Assembly: GCA_973895155.1 (NCBI GenBank)
Contig: OZ316896.1
Span: 19,592,001-19,656,000, forward strand
Direction of reading: 5' to 3'
DNA: 64,000 nt
Source: Marsupella aquatica
Lineage: Eukaryota; Marchantiophyta
This document shows, in pieces, positions 1 through 10,532 of the stretch. The notes beneath the pieces are model-generated. The model searched no databases, was not told the origin of the DNA, and saw only the letters and a program-made list of their open reading frames with translations. Within the stretch, counting starts at the first letter, position 1; each line of letters opens with the position of its first letter. The translations under genes and the position numbers were made by a program.

Positions 1-1386
1 GGAATCTGGGTGTCGTTCAGCTAAAGTAGCCGTTGACGAGCTACGTTTGCTACTTATGAATTGACAATAAAATTATTTGTCTGTGTCTTGTTGATTGACG
101 GGTACCAGATTTAGTTACGTTGGACAGTCGTTGAAATCGTCTCCTCAAGACATGACATTTGACATAATTTTGGTGTTTCTGGTGGTAAAGGTGGTATCCA
201 TTGTATTCGTGTACTTTTTGCTCTTCGCCTCGTTCATGCTCATTGAAGGAATTTGAACAAGTAATAGAAGTCTGCGAGCCAAATTTTCTAAAATCTGAAC
301 GTAACCCTGTCTTCATAGTCTCTCCTTATGGATATCATCGTCAGCGGAAACTATTTCTCAATTCAAGAAGCAGCTTGGATGTGCAGATTGCCCTTGTGGT
401 TGTTCCCGACACATGCTCTATTATTTGTTTCCTCGTCGAGGGATGGATCAGATATGTTAGTTGTTGACCCGTCTATGGTCAGAAATGCACAGCAGGATTT
501 AATTCTTCGAGTGAGCTATGTGGCACTGACGGGGTCCTCAATATGAGGGCACTCGTCCCGGATAAGGTTTAAGTTCTAGAGAGACATCGGTATATTTTGA
601 ACTACCGGTGACGGCTTTCTCGCAAGATTTGGAGCGAGTTTCTTGCTTTAGAACGGCCGTTTCCAAACCCTTACAATCTCAAACCATTCTGTGTATCGGA
701 AGTAGACGAGGGCAGTGGAGACATTTGTTGAAGTATTGAATTACGCTGACGTGAGCTGTCTCGATGGGAGTATGGATTGACCATGAGCAGTTGGTGCATG
801 GTCAGCCAGAATGGTGGACCCAAATTTTCATTGAAGTGTTATTTGGGTCTTAGTAACCCATAGCTCCTTTGAACTGGCGGCACAGCCAACAGAATTCGTT
901 GTAATCGGTGGCCACGATTTCGTAGGTCAGATACTGTAGACATATTACCTTCTTCCTGTAAGGGTGTGCGAACCTGATCTATCACGGATTGATTTAATCG
1001 CTACTGTCCATATTCAACACCTGATGGATCCAGTTGACCCTAATTAGTCAGTAATGTTCTTAACAAAGTAAAAACACAATTGAAAAGCTGACTATTTTGT
1101 CCAGCCACAACTTCTGGGACAGTGGCGGTCTAAGGGATATGCTAACACGTGCGTTGATGTTATATATATTTCCATGCTTTAGGGTTGCCTACATTTTGTT
1201 ACTACTACAAGCTGATACCACTAGCTGTGAAGAGTTTTTTTGTCAGCTGTGCATGCCATGCTCTCACATTGGGAGGATCTTGTCTGAGATGGCTTCGAAA
1301 TCAAGTGAGGCCAGATTCTATTCGACTGTAGTCAGGCATGGAAGTTCTTAAAGTGTGGTTGTTTCTCTTCGTGTGGACAGGGGGGG
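1..1386. other. gene-poor spacer, left edge
   Basis: I see no convincing coding exon here. Open frames on both strands are under 90 codons and carry no recognisable domain. The stretch is ordinary mixed sequence without a clear repeat array. Confidence 0.5.
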
Positions 1387-1692
1387 ATGACTTTACCAGA
1401 ACCAGAACGAATGCACACTTCGTCATTTGCTCGAGGTGGAAGTTCTTCCAGAAGAGCTGTAATTTCTAGTACAAGAGCAACTGTTTCCACAGAAGCTGTG
1501 GATCCTGCTCGAGCACTAGCCAGTAAGATGGGACCAATCAGACTGACTTCAGCAATGCAGCGTGGCTCCCCGGTTACCTCAACAGAGCCCAAGCGAACGG
1601 TATCTCATCGCCAATTGCCTTCTCTGAAAAATCTAGAAGGTGCCCTTGATGAAGTTGAAGGTTCCTCTGCTGACGTGGAACAGAGTAAATAA
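1387..1692 (+). CDS. possible C-terminal exon fragment, Ser/Arg-rich
   Basis: An open frame of 101 codons starts at an ATG just after a possible splice acceptor (CAG near 1380) and ends at TAA. The product is rich in Ser, Arg and Thr and has an acidic end (LEGALDEVEGSS). The short stretch SSFARGGSSSRRAVISSTR is reminiscent of the Ser-rich tail of plant casein-kinase-I-like proteins, but this is a memory-based impression. No kinase domain is visible upstream in the window. If real, this is a final exon or a stranded fragment. It could equally be a chance frame. Confidence 0.25.
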   Translation: MTLPEPERMHTSSFARGGSSSRRAVISSTRATVSTEAVDPARALASKMGPIRLTSAMQRGSPVTSTEPKRTVSHRQLPSLKNLEGALDEVEGSSADVEQSK

Positions 1693-4600
1693 ATGGTTTG
1701 TGTTTACCGTGTGGTCTTTTACTCCCACGCACTAGACAAAGAATCAAGTAGCCGCATGTCATTGTATTGCCTCCAAAGGGGCATCATATGAAATGTCTGG
1801 AACTAGGAAGCATTTTCTTCTAGGGACCATTTGATACCATGTCTATGGAAGTCGAATTGCCTTTTGCTTTGGTATCTCCTTTCAAAGCGTAATATTCGTA
1901 AGCCAATTGATTTGACATTCAAAAGGTCTGAAATTGGGATTCCTTGCTCTGCGATGCTACCATGTGGTCCACAAACAGACCGAGTTTCCCATGGCAGTAG
2001 AGTTGGGTAACACTGTAATTGTCTCCAAGGCAAGGCACCTGCTCATTGTTGGGCCCTTCCGTGCTGCAGGGTCGTGACATATATGGTGGAAACTCTGGCA
2101 GGAACCCTAGTTCCTCCCGGACGTCAAAAGATTGAGCTGCATGGTCAAGGGAGCTGGCCAATGTTCTGGTTTGGTCATTTGGCCCCCCAAAAATCCCATC
2201 TTGCTTATATTTCTGAATTTTGAGTTGTATTGGTGATATGATCACAGAGGAGGGAGAAAGGAAGGGTAGGTTACATGCTTCCTCAATCCCAATTAAGATA
2301 GCACAGTGAAGCAGGTGGGTGGCTTTTTAATACCTCTACCTTGAACCTGGCTAGCCAACCTTGAAGTCAGAACTGTCTGGCCAAGCCTTCTTCCTGATTA
2401 TCAAACTATTCAAAGACCAATGCAAGCTCAGCCACCTAACTCTACCACTTATCCACGGACAGTCTGGATAGGTGCCTGACAGCTTGTTGCAGGAAGGCTC
2501 CTTTCATCGCTTCCCTGAAAACCTGAAAGAGAATTAGTTTTGTGTTGGCTAGTTTCTGCACTGCCCTACTTGCAGTGCCAAGAAGGTAGTGATATTCCGT
2601 GTACATTTCAATCTGTCTGTGAAGTCAAATGGCTGTCACGTACAGGTTACGTTAAAGATTCTAAGGTTTTTTAACTGTTATAGATGCCCTGCTAGTGGTA
2701 CTGTGTATAAGAAGTGGCCTCCACATTCAATGGTTTTGATTAGTAGCTAGTAGGTGTGAAGACTGGAAATCAGTCTATCCTACAACGTGCCTTCTGACGC
2801 ACCGGTGTACTCTATCTGCAAATGGAAGTACTCTTGATTTTTTGGGTCTTACACCACATGCCATGTATCATCCTTTCTGCTATGCTAGCGTGAATCAGAT
2901 CAGGATGTAGTTGTCTCTCCCATTAAATTTGGCGTATCTGGAGGTCCCTGCACTGTTTTCCTGATTTCTCTCGTGAGCTTCGTGGGATGGCATGTTCACA
3001 ATGGCACATTGATGTCAGGCAATGTCGCGTGTGTTGTAAGATTCTATGACCGCATTTCATGGTAGGTCGAATTTCCACACCCTCCTTCTCATATGACCTG
3101 ATCATGACTGCATACAGATATGGACTCTGAACTGCGATATTAGAGGATAGATTGTAACACTACAGGACATTTTTCGTGCAAACCCCGGAATCTTGTCATA
3201 TGTAATCCCTGCAATTGAATGAATGAATGAATTTTTCTGACATTTTAGGTTTTCAGTGAGGTTTCATACCTATAATTACTTGAAACGAATGGTATTTTAC
3301 TTGATATAAATTTAGTGTATTGCGTCCCTTTTGAAGAAGGATCACTTGTCTCATGTTGGCTCTATCTATACTCCCCCTCCCGCTGCCCATTCAATTTTTG
3401 CCGCAAGGAGAATATTCGTGGGGTGGCTAGTTCCTAACACATCAGGTGCTCGGTTTACTTTCATGAGGAATTGGCCCACGATCTTGGGAGTTCTTACACA
3501 GGTATTTTATTTTATTCAAAGCAAAGGTGATCAAGTTCGAGATTTCCGTACCAATGTCTGCTTGAATGTGGCTTTGCCGCCATTCTGCTTTTTCGATCAC
3601 TTCACACATCTGAGGAGGAAATGTATTCTTGACAACAGTTTCTCAATACACAAAACAGCGGATGTTGTGCAACATTCTGTAGTCATATATGCTCGTCGTT
3701 TCCAAAAGAGAAGTGACTGCATCAAGGCAATCTGTCCTGCGTGAAGTTGGTCGAGGAGCGCATGATAACCTCGTGGTGGGAGGCCATGAGAAAGTGTTCT
3801 GATTTGCAGCTTCTTGCGATACTAGGGACGAAAACTTGGGAGGTGAGAAGAGTATAAAATTCCAAGGTTGTACTGTCCAAGGTTCCCAATCGCATTGAAG
3901 TAGTGGTCTTGGCCTCAGATCGAAGATTAAACTATGGAGGTTAGGTTGTAGGACTTACTTCGAGCAGCTCTCACTGGGCCTTGGCAGGTGGTGTCGTCAC
4001 TCCATCTGCTTCCAGGTACCCACCATTTCTTGGGAGAAAACGGTAATGTTCTGAGTAATCCACTTGTCTGTATAACGAACGCCCACACAGAACTCCAACC
4101 ATCTTTTTGTCAACAAGACTTATCTTGAAACCTCTCGAAGTCTCATCAACAGAAGTGGAACCTCGGGACTCAAAACTCGATCTTTGTGAGTGCCTGTGAG
4201 TGCCCATGATCCGTGGAGAAGAGGTCTCAGCTATCCGAAAAAGTTAGAAAGTCGCTTCAACGAACATACGCTGTGAGGTTAAACGCCCTGGAAGCCCCTG
4301 GACGAGGAATTTCACAGGGATTGCCCTTACCACTCCCAACCTTTCCCACCATGAGTCTTTCCCTGCCAAATTGTATTAACGTTTGTAGACTGGCACATAA
4401 TTAAAACTCTGAACTCATACAATTCCCCCTTTATATCTGGCTTTGTCCCCCTGACCCAAGCTAAATCCCACTGTCCTCAGGGAGAGCCACCGGCTCCAAA
4501 TATGGACTTTATCCCACTTGTACACCCGCAAGCTGGTGCTAAGGCTCTGACGACTTGATCTACTTCAACTCGAAAAAGCCCCTCTGGGAAAATGTATCCT

Positions 4601-4911
4601 TAAAATAGCACAAGTGAAGTTCCCTCATCGTCGGCAACGATTGGGAACATTCTTCTTGGGAGGGGCTGGGGAGAGGGCTGGGGAGAGGGTTGGATGCTAC
4701 CAGAGAATGGACTTGGGAGGTGCTTAACTAAGGACAAAGAGTGCCCAAATCATAATTAATCTGGACCTCCAAGACTAAATTTGCATGCCCCTACTACCCA
4801 ACCAAAGACAGAAACACCACAAAAACTATTTTTTGTAGGTTTTCTAATTGTGCATATCATACTACGTCTGTCTGTATCATTGGACCCGATGGGCCTGAGT
4901 TGTGATTCTGA
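1693..4911. other. gene-poor spacer
   Basis: No supported gene. A 137-codon open frame at 3331-3744 (+) has no recognisable motif and begins with a non-ATG codon, so I did not call it. A (GAAT)n-like microsatellite (tgaatgaatgaatgaa) lies near 3217-3232. Confidence 0.5.
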
Positions 4912-5215
4912 CACTACCCCCATCCAGCTTAAATGAACCAGTTATGTAAGTCTTACACTATATCCAACTTAAATGAAAGAGTTATGTGATAATTGCACTA
5001 CCCCCATCCAGCTTAAATGAACCAGTTATGTAAGTCTTACACTATATCCAACTTAAATGAAAGAGTTATGTGATAATTGCACTACCCCCATCCAGCTTAA
5101 ATGAACCAGTTATGCAAGTCTTACACTATATCCAACTTAAATGAATGAGTTATGTGATAATTGCACTACCCCCATCCAGCTTAATGAATGGATTATGTAA
5201 TTCTTACACTACAGC
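4912..5215 (+). repeat. 84-bp tandem repeat, dimer of 42-bp half-units
   Basis: About 3.5 head-to-tail copies with a period close to 84 bp start at 4912, 4996, 5080 and 5164. Each copy consists of two related half-units of about 42 bp. Both contain CTTAAATGAA followed by a GTTATGT block and end in ACACTA or GCACTA. The last copy is degenerate. No gene overlaps it. Confidence 0.85.
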
Positions 5216-6715
5216 CATCTTAGCTTAAATGAAAAGAATCACCAAACTTGTTCACCTATCAGGTCCCTGATAATTATCTCGAACCAGGTTTTACTAGGTA
5301 GTCATCTTTGACTAATAAGATTTCAGTGAAAACATTATGGCCGTATGATCAGGGTCTTGGTCAATATAATTTAGAAAGTAATTGAGTATTATGCTCTCGG
5401 AGGTTTTACAAGATGGAGGAGGTTCTGTGAGACACCCCAAGGAATGGCCAGGTGGCATATGAAGGCTCTAGAGACATCCTGAGAGGACCATGCATATGAT
5501 GGAAAACTGGGGCAAGTCTGGAAAATGTGGAGGAGTCATGCACAGAACAAGGGGGAAACTTGAGCCTCTGCCCCTTGCAACCGGATCCGTAAAGATGTAT
5601 GAACCGAGGTTTTTGGATGAAGGACTTGGTAAAAAACTGATGCGTGCAAAGTAGTTGGTAGGATTTGATTAAAAATTGTATTTTGGCAAGTGAAAACCAA
5701 ATATACTCATTTCTTCTGTGAGTTTGATCCCAGTTGCGTCCCTCTACATTTATGTGATTCATCATGGGTGGCTTTATGGAAGTAGAAGTACTATTTACCG
5801 CCAAGTTACCTGATAAGCAATTGACAACCTAACGGACCTATTTGTAAAGTTTGAAGGTTTTTCTGCCCAGCTTTATTGGAATTTCTGAGAAAGAGCTATC
5901 TAAAAAGACTCTTAACCATGTATGAGTGATACAACCTTTTCTCAAACACCCTATTCAACAATGAGGGAGCAGCACAAAGAAATTTTAAGTCCCACCAAAA
6001 ATTTGAAAGTTCTCACCTCCACAATTGGACCAGAATGCTTTTCCAGTATTTTTAGCTTAGTGTTCTTCTTGAGATACCACGGGTGATCAACCCAGACTGT
6101 TCACTTCCATTAGTGTTGCTCAAGCTAATTCTTGTGAAAAACTTGAGGGCTCTACTCATGAATTAGAGTTATTAGCAGCAATTCTCTGTGCACGAGTTAG
6201 TGTTGCTTAACACAATTTGGGCTTGAATGTCTGCACCTATATTGACTGCTAAGAAGGGGCAATCATGCTAGTGTTAATAGCATGAATTTGACAAAGCCAG
6301 CAATTACTACAACATGACATGCTGGGGCAGTGAATGTGCATTAGGGGGTGGGGGGAAGAGGAAAAGGGAAAGACTTCAAGACACCAAGAGCCTAGGAGTC
6401 CCCAACAACCACAAAACCCCACTAGGTAGCAGAGGAAAGTAAAACCCTACCAGGCAGAAAACTGAAAAGCCTGGGAGAGCCGCATTAAATTTGAAGGGCA
6501 AGACCAGGGCCACCCAGAGACTGTAGCTGTGGCTGCCTTCTCAGGATGTGCATAATCCACGTCAGGAATGGCCAGGAGAGGGGGCGGGGGGATTCAATTG
6601 GTTGGTCAAGAAAAAGCACTCTTTCAAAAACCTCTCTACCAGAAGCACAAACATGAAAGCTCTGAATCATACGCCGAGTACTGTAAATGTCAAATTCGCC
6701 CCAGTTTGGCCATCT
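5216..6715. other. gene-poor spacer
   Basis: No supported gene. The open frame 5406-5804 (-) has no recognisable domain and does not begin with a convincing context. Confidence 0.45.
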
Positions 6716-6823
6716 GAACCGAATTGGCTCGAAGAATTACAATATTCATCACTGTCTGTTTGCAGGCTTGAACCGAATTGGCTCGAAGAATTACAATATT
6801 CATCACTGTCTGTTTGCAGGCTT
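6716..6823 (+). repeat. perfect 54-bp tandem duplication
   Basis: Two adjacent identical 54-bp copies run 6716-6769 and 6770-6823, beginning GAACCGAATTGGCTCG and ending GCAGGCTT. They sit about 340 bp upstream of the start codon of the following gene. The identity of the copies indicates a recent duplication or an assembly duplication. Confidence 0.9.
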
Positions 6824-6910
6824 GAGGAGGGATGTGGTGAGGGCTCTCGTGTGGTAGCAGATGCTTCTCTGCCTTGGTTGGCCGGTTTCGAGGTAACTCA
6901 GGACAGGAAA

Positions 6911-7175
6911 TGCAATTGTTTCCTACGGGAATGATGGTAGACAGTGATTGAGCTGGGCCTTCAGGGAGGGAAAGCAGATTTGGAGCTCCGAAGTTTGTGG
7001 GTAAGCTATGGCTTCTGCCACTGCTGCCAAAGTTCCAGCACTGGGCGAGGTGCATTGAGTATAGGAGTTGCAATTCTTTCCTACAGGACTGGTGGTGGAC
7101 AGGGATTAAGCTGGGCCTTCAGAGCGGGGAACTGTTTTGGAGCTTCGAGGTTGGTGGGTGAGCTATGGCTGTTGC
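6911..7175 (+). repeat. duplicated 5' end of the lumen-protein gene
   Basis: About 110 bp at 6911-7020 is repeated at 7069-7175 with roughly 80-85% identity by eye, period about 157 bp. Both copies contain GAGCTGGGCCTTCAG-like and GGTAAGCTATGGCT/GGTGAGCTATGGCT segments. The downstream copy carries the start codon of the real gene at 7165. The upstream copy has an equivalent ATG at 7008 that opens only a 16-codon frame (MASATAAKVPALGEVH) ending at 7058. If transcription starts upstream of 6.9 kb, this would act as an upstream open reading frame. Confidence 0.75.
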
Positions 7176-9099
7176 CAATTTTGGTTCAGGCACGATGATC
7201 TTTGTCGCAAATTCATTCTGTGGGAATTGCAGCTCCTCGCTTAGCCAGAAGAACAGGATCGTTTCCAATCTGCTGCTGCTGGGAAGAGGATCGACATGGA
7301 TGGGGAGCAACTTGCACGCATCATCGTCATCGTCAAGCAGAGTCACAAGGAGTGAAGCCAGGAGCTCCGATGGAGCTGAGCAGGAGCAAAATGCGGCCCT
7401 CTTCTCTCGCCGGTGGGCAACGATCGCCCTTCCTGCAGTAGTGGCTACTCTGAGGAGCAGCATTGCATTGTCAAACGGCGGGGCGATGGCAGAAGCTGTG
7501 TCCATTGCAGAGACAGATGTGGAGAATGGGAGAGGGAGAGTTGCAGAAGATGCTGCCATTGAGGGGAGAGATGTTGAAAATGGGGCAGGGGGAGGCAGAG
7601 TGGAGCTGCGGACACTGAATGGGTGTGGATTGGGGGTCGCCAGGTATCCGGACTTTGTGTACAATGCTGAGGGCGGTGGGGGCTTTGGCAAAGCGCAGCA
7701 GCTTGCTGACGGAAGAACCCACGTGCAATTTGATGCGGAGGGACTGTACATTCCTGCAGTTTGCTTTGACACGACCACCATTTTGGGATTGCCTCTCCCA
7801 CCCGGCCTGAAGATCCAGGTGGTGCCCAGGACTCTTGAAGGTTATGTGGAACAGGCCACCGGCAAGGTGTGTTTAGGCCTGCTACTCTCTACCCAATTCC
7901 CTCCCTTTCACTTTGACGACGATTGATCTGCGGTGGTTATGGTCGACTTACTCTGCCATTCCGTTCAATTCGCTTCTCTGCAATTCAGTTCAATTCAGTT
8001 CAATTCAGTTCTATTCAGTTCTCTCACATTCAGTTCCCTGCAATTCAGTTCAATGCTCCTCAATTCAGTTCGATTGCTGACTTTTTCTTGAATTTTATAT
8101 TTTTGGCTTCGTGGAAAAATCGATTCAACCTAGAAAACTAACTCGTTTACTTGCTGTGTAATCTCATTCCGCCGTGCTTATTTTGAAACAAGTCAGTCAA
8201 TCTAGAAGAGCACTGTAATCTTTTCGTCAATCTTTTCGTTGCACTGTAATCGAATTCCACCGTTCGTTTTGATACAAGTCAGTCAGATGTGCTGAAATGT
8301 GCATTTAAAAGGCAATCTGTTATCTTTCCCTAAGAACCCTTCAGTTGTATTCTCTGAAAGTACTTGTCAACCGTTTATTCAATTGTTTTGAATCCCATTC
8401 ATCATCTAGCCATCCCGCATCTCAGGAGTTGCGGAGAACCGAGCTTGTTTCTCTTAGTGCTCCCGTCTTACCTCTTCTACTATTCAAATGCACAGAAGTA
8501 TTTGTGTAACGCACTTTCCTTCCCTTCACTCCCATGCGTGCATCTGTATTTAGGCATCTCTGCTGGACAAATACACTCCCACACTTCGGTTAGTCTTTCA
8601 CCCCTTTCATTTTGCTCTGGATCTTCCAAATCATTACCTTCTCGTGCTGTAGTGTTATTTGTCTCCAGAACCAATTCACAGATGTAGGCGTGAATTCTTC
8701 ACGTGAGTTGAACCAGAGAAGTCTAGCAACCAGTGCATCTCGTGCTATAGTGTTATTTGTCTCCAGAGCCAATTCACTGATGTAGGCGTGAATTCTTCAA
8801 GTGAGTTGAATACAGTAACTGTCTGCTCGCAGGTGGAGCTCAATTTCTTGGCAAACTTCTTCTTCACAGCAGGTTCGTTGTATGCTCCACCTCCGCTCGT
8901 GGTCGACACTAAACTGACTACGGAGAGCGCCCAAGGACAGTTCCGAGGAGGGAAAGGTCAGCGGCTTGACTCCTCTGGAAACGTGAAGTTAGTTGGAGTT
9001 GCAAGACTTGCTCCCGTGAATGACCGGTTTCTTAACACATTCTTAACGCTTCCAACAGACTGCTTGGCAGAACTGTCAGCAAACCTCTCCTTTTCATGA
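7165..9099 (+). CDS. probable thylakoid-lumen protein, Tat-targeted, family unassigned
   Basis: Two exons, 7165-7866 and 8833-9099, are joined in phase 0 by a GT-AG intron (AAG/GTGTGT ... CGCAG/GTGGAG). The product is 322 residues. The first 70 residues are Ser-rich and look like a chloroplast transit peptide. Residues 82-83 are a twin arginine (FSRRWATIALP), followed by a hydrophobic stretch to about residue 96 and a candidate A-M-A processing site at 107-109. This is a bipartite signal typical of Tat-dependent lumen proteins. The mature part (about 150-322) contains LNGCGLGVARYPDF, GLKIQVVPRTLEGY and VELNFLANFFFTAG and is probably a beta-rich domain. I recognise it as a conserved plant plastid type but cannot name the family. 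The exon 2 frame and stop are clean. The start follows from the transit peptide. Its 5' region is duplicated upstream, and the convergent neighbour TTM3 ends 470 bp downstream. Confidence 0.8.
7977..8075 (+). repeat. 10-bp microsatellite in the intron
   Basis: Several exact and variant copies of CAATTCAGTT lie head to tail within the intron of the lumen-protein gene, degenerating toward 8075. A second intronic duplication of about 70 bp follows at 8641 and 8739 (period 98, CTCGTGCTGTAGTG versus CTCGTGCTATAGTG). The intron has therefore grown by local duplication. Confidence 0.85.
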
Positions 9100-9568
9100 T
9101 CCGACTTGAAGAAAGTCAGGAATAGCGAGTAGTGTTTGGAGATTTCCCAACTTGGGATGCTCAAAAAGGCGTAAACTATCAAATAAATTCGTGAGAGACG
9201 AGTAAAGAACGGTGACAGCATCCAAGAAATACGACCTGGAACCTTGTATGCAGCTGGACGAGCTGAGTAACACGATGCGACTTCGATGGAAAATGTAATA
9301 AAACAGGCCATCACGTGTAGCCAACTAAGTTGTCTGACAATGCACCGTTTGCTCATACCAGCAGACTGCAGCTGTAGACTCAGAATCTGGATGCGGACGA
9401 GAAAGTGGGAAAACATCTTCTTGAGTCCATGTGCATAAAGGCAATCCATTTGTGCTATTAATCAATTGCACACCTTCACGATGCCGGGGCCGTCAAAACT
9501 GGCCAGTAGATCTTACAACAGAAAATATAATTTCTAAATCACTCTGCCCCCTGCTTGCCATAGTGCAC

Positions 9569-10165
9569 TCAATCAAGCTTGCCAGATCTAAACACTGCGA
9601 ACTTAGATTTGGTGGAGTAGGTGAACTCAATTCCGTTCGATTCCAACAGATTACCTAAAAGCTGCCGAACTCTTTCAGGATCAGTGTCTTCGCACTCCAC
9701 TTCGTATGCAGTTCCGAAATCAAACTGAGTCTCATCCAGTTCGATCTTCAACCCCTCCCATTTGTACACATTCCGAATATTCCGAAATCCGCCCAAGCAG
9801 ATAAAGTCCGTAGCTCCAAAGTTGGAGACCACCGTCTTTAACAATTGGCAGGTAGAGATTGCAATACGCTTAGGGTAAATGACATAGTCTCGTCCCCGAA
9901 CAACGTCGATTTCCTCTTCCAGCTCCTCTCCTCGACTGATCCCCGATTCGATCACCGCGTCCCCCTTGTAGGTCACAACGCACTTCTTATCTCCATCGTA
10001 GAAGCGGAGCCTTAACACCGCCTTCCTCGAGCTCAACTCCTTCTTAGCACCGTCGAAGAACACATTCTCCTGCATGTGCGTCACCTCATGATAGGGTTTC
10101 AAGAGCATTGCCACCTTTTCATGCGCCTCCGGACCTGAGAGCTTCAGCTTTACCTCGATCTCCAT
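9569..10165 (-). CDS. TTM3: triphosphate tunnel metalloenzyme 3 (inorganic tripolyphosphatase)
   Basis: An intronless 198-residue CYTH-domain protein. The hallmark ExExK motif is at residues 2-6 (EIEVK). Other tunnel residues are visible: RLRF (52-55), TYK (65-67), an acidic run at 80-86, ELDE (142-145) and EVE near 155-157. Plant TTM3 enzymes hydrolyse inorganic tripolyphosphate with a divalent cation; this is family knowledge. The chosen start at 10165 is the first in-frame ATG. The frame is open upstream to 10306 but only from a GTG. It lies 181 bp downstream of the CDC26 stop on the same strand with no obvious separate promoter, matching the CDC26-TTM3 bicistronic transcript described in plants. 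Length agrees with the roughly 200-residue family. The identification is very secure. Confidence 0.95.
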   Translation of the reverse strand: MEIEVKLKLSGPEAHEKVAMLLKPYHEVTHMQENVFFDGAKKELSSRKAVLRLRFYDGDKKCVVTYKGDAVIESGISRGEELEEEIDVVRGRDYVIYPKRIAISTCQLLKTVVSNFGATDFICLGGFRNIRNVYKWEGLKIELDETQFDFGTAYEVECEDTDPERVRQLLGNLLESNGIEFTYSTKSKFAVFRSGKLD

Positions 10166-10266
10166 CCTGAAATCCCTCTCCTCTTTTGCTTCTCCCTCAA
10201 GACCTACAGAAATTGACTGTATCCACCACGTTCCGGAACGAAGGCCTAATGTACACAAAAACAATA

Positions 10267-10341
10267 TTACACACCGACGGAACTCAATATGGCAGAAATG
10301 CCACACACTTCGGAAATAAATTCAGCACTGACAGAGAACAT
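10267..10341 (-). CDS. intercistronic mini-ORF between CDC26 and TTM3
   Basis: A 24-codon frame begins 5 nt after the CDC26 stop (ATG at 10341-10339, TAA at 10269-10267) and ends about 100 nt before the TTM3 start. It contains the only ATG between the two cistrons. Its product (MFSVSAEFISEVCGISAILS...) resembles nothing known. If the bicistronic mRNA exists here, ribosomes that resume scanning after CDC26 would meet this AUG before TTM3. It might therefore modulate reinitiation, or it may have no role. The function is inference only. Confidence 0.35.
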   Translation of the reverse strand: MFSVSAEFISEVCGISAILSSVGV

Positions 10342-10346
10342 TTGAG

Positions 10347-10532
10347 CTATTTGCTGAATCCAATTCGCTGAGCGACTGTGAGCTTCTGGCGGGGAGGCTC
10401 GGCAGGCAAGGTGGAGCCGGTGGCAGCGGCTACAGCGGCCGCAGCAGCAGCTACACGGCGTCGAGCCTCCTCCAGCTCCTCCTTGTCGTCCAAGTCCTTC
10501 AACTCAATCTGCGTGGCCTTCCCCTTCAACAT
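10347..10532 (-). CDS. CDC26: anaphase-promoting complex subunit CDC26
   Basis: A 61-residue protein beginning MLKGKATQIELK and followed by DLDDKEELEEARRR. This matches the conserved N-terminus of CDC26 (M-L-x-x-K/R-x-T-x-x-E-L-K), which inserts into the TPR superhelix of CDC16/APC6. The rest is an Ala-rich linker (residues 27-38) and a tail ending TVAQRIGFSK. The start is well supported: the frame is open further upstream but only to a GTG at 10613, and no ATG occurs in that stretch. TTM3 follows on the same strand after 181 bp. CDC26 is a small structural subunit of the APC/C ubiquitin ligase, required for stability of CDC16. CDC16 itself is encoded 10.7 kb away in this window. A CDC26 gene is easily missed because of its size. 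Confidence 0.9.
   Translation of the reverse strand: MLKGKATQIELKDLDDKEELEEARRRVAAAAAAVAAATGSTLPAEPPRQKLTVAQRIGFSK

Noticed and set aside
3331-3744. 137-codon plus-strand frame
   Set aside because: Starts at TTG, has no recognisable motif, no splice context and no supporting neighbour.
8958-9449. 163-codon minus-strand frame antisense to lumen-protein exon 2
   Set aside because: Half of it is antisense to a clear coding exon and the rest is the 3' region. No recognisable domain.
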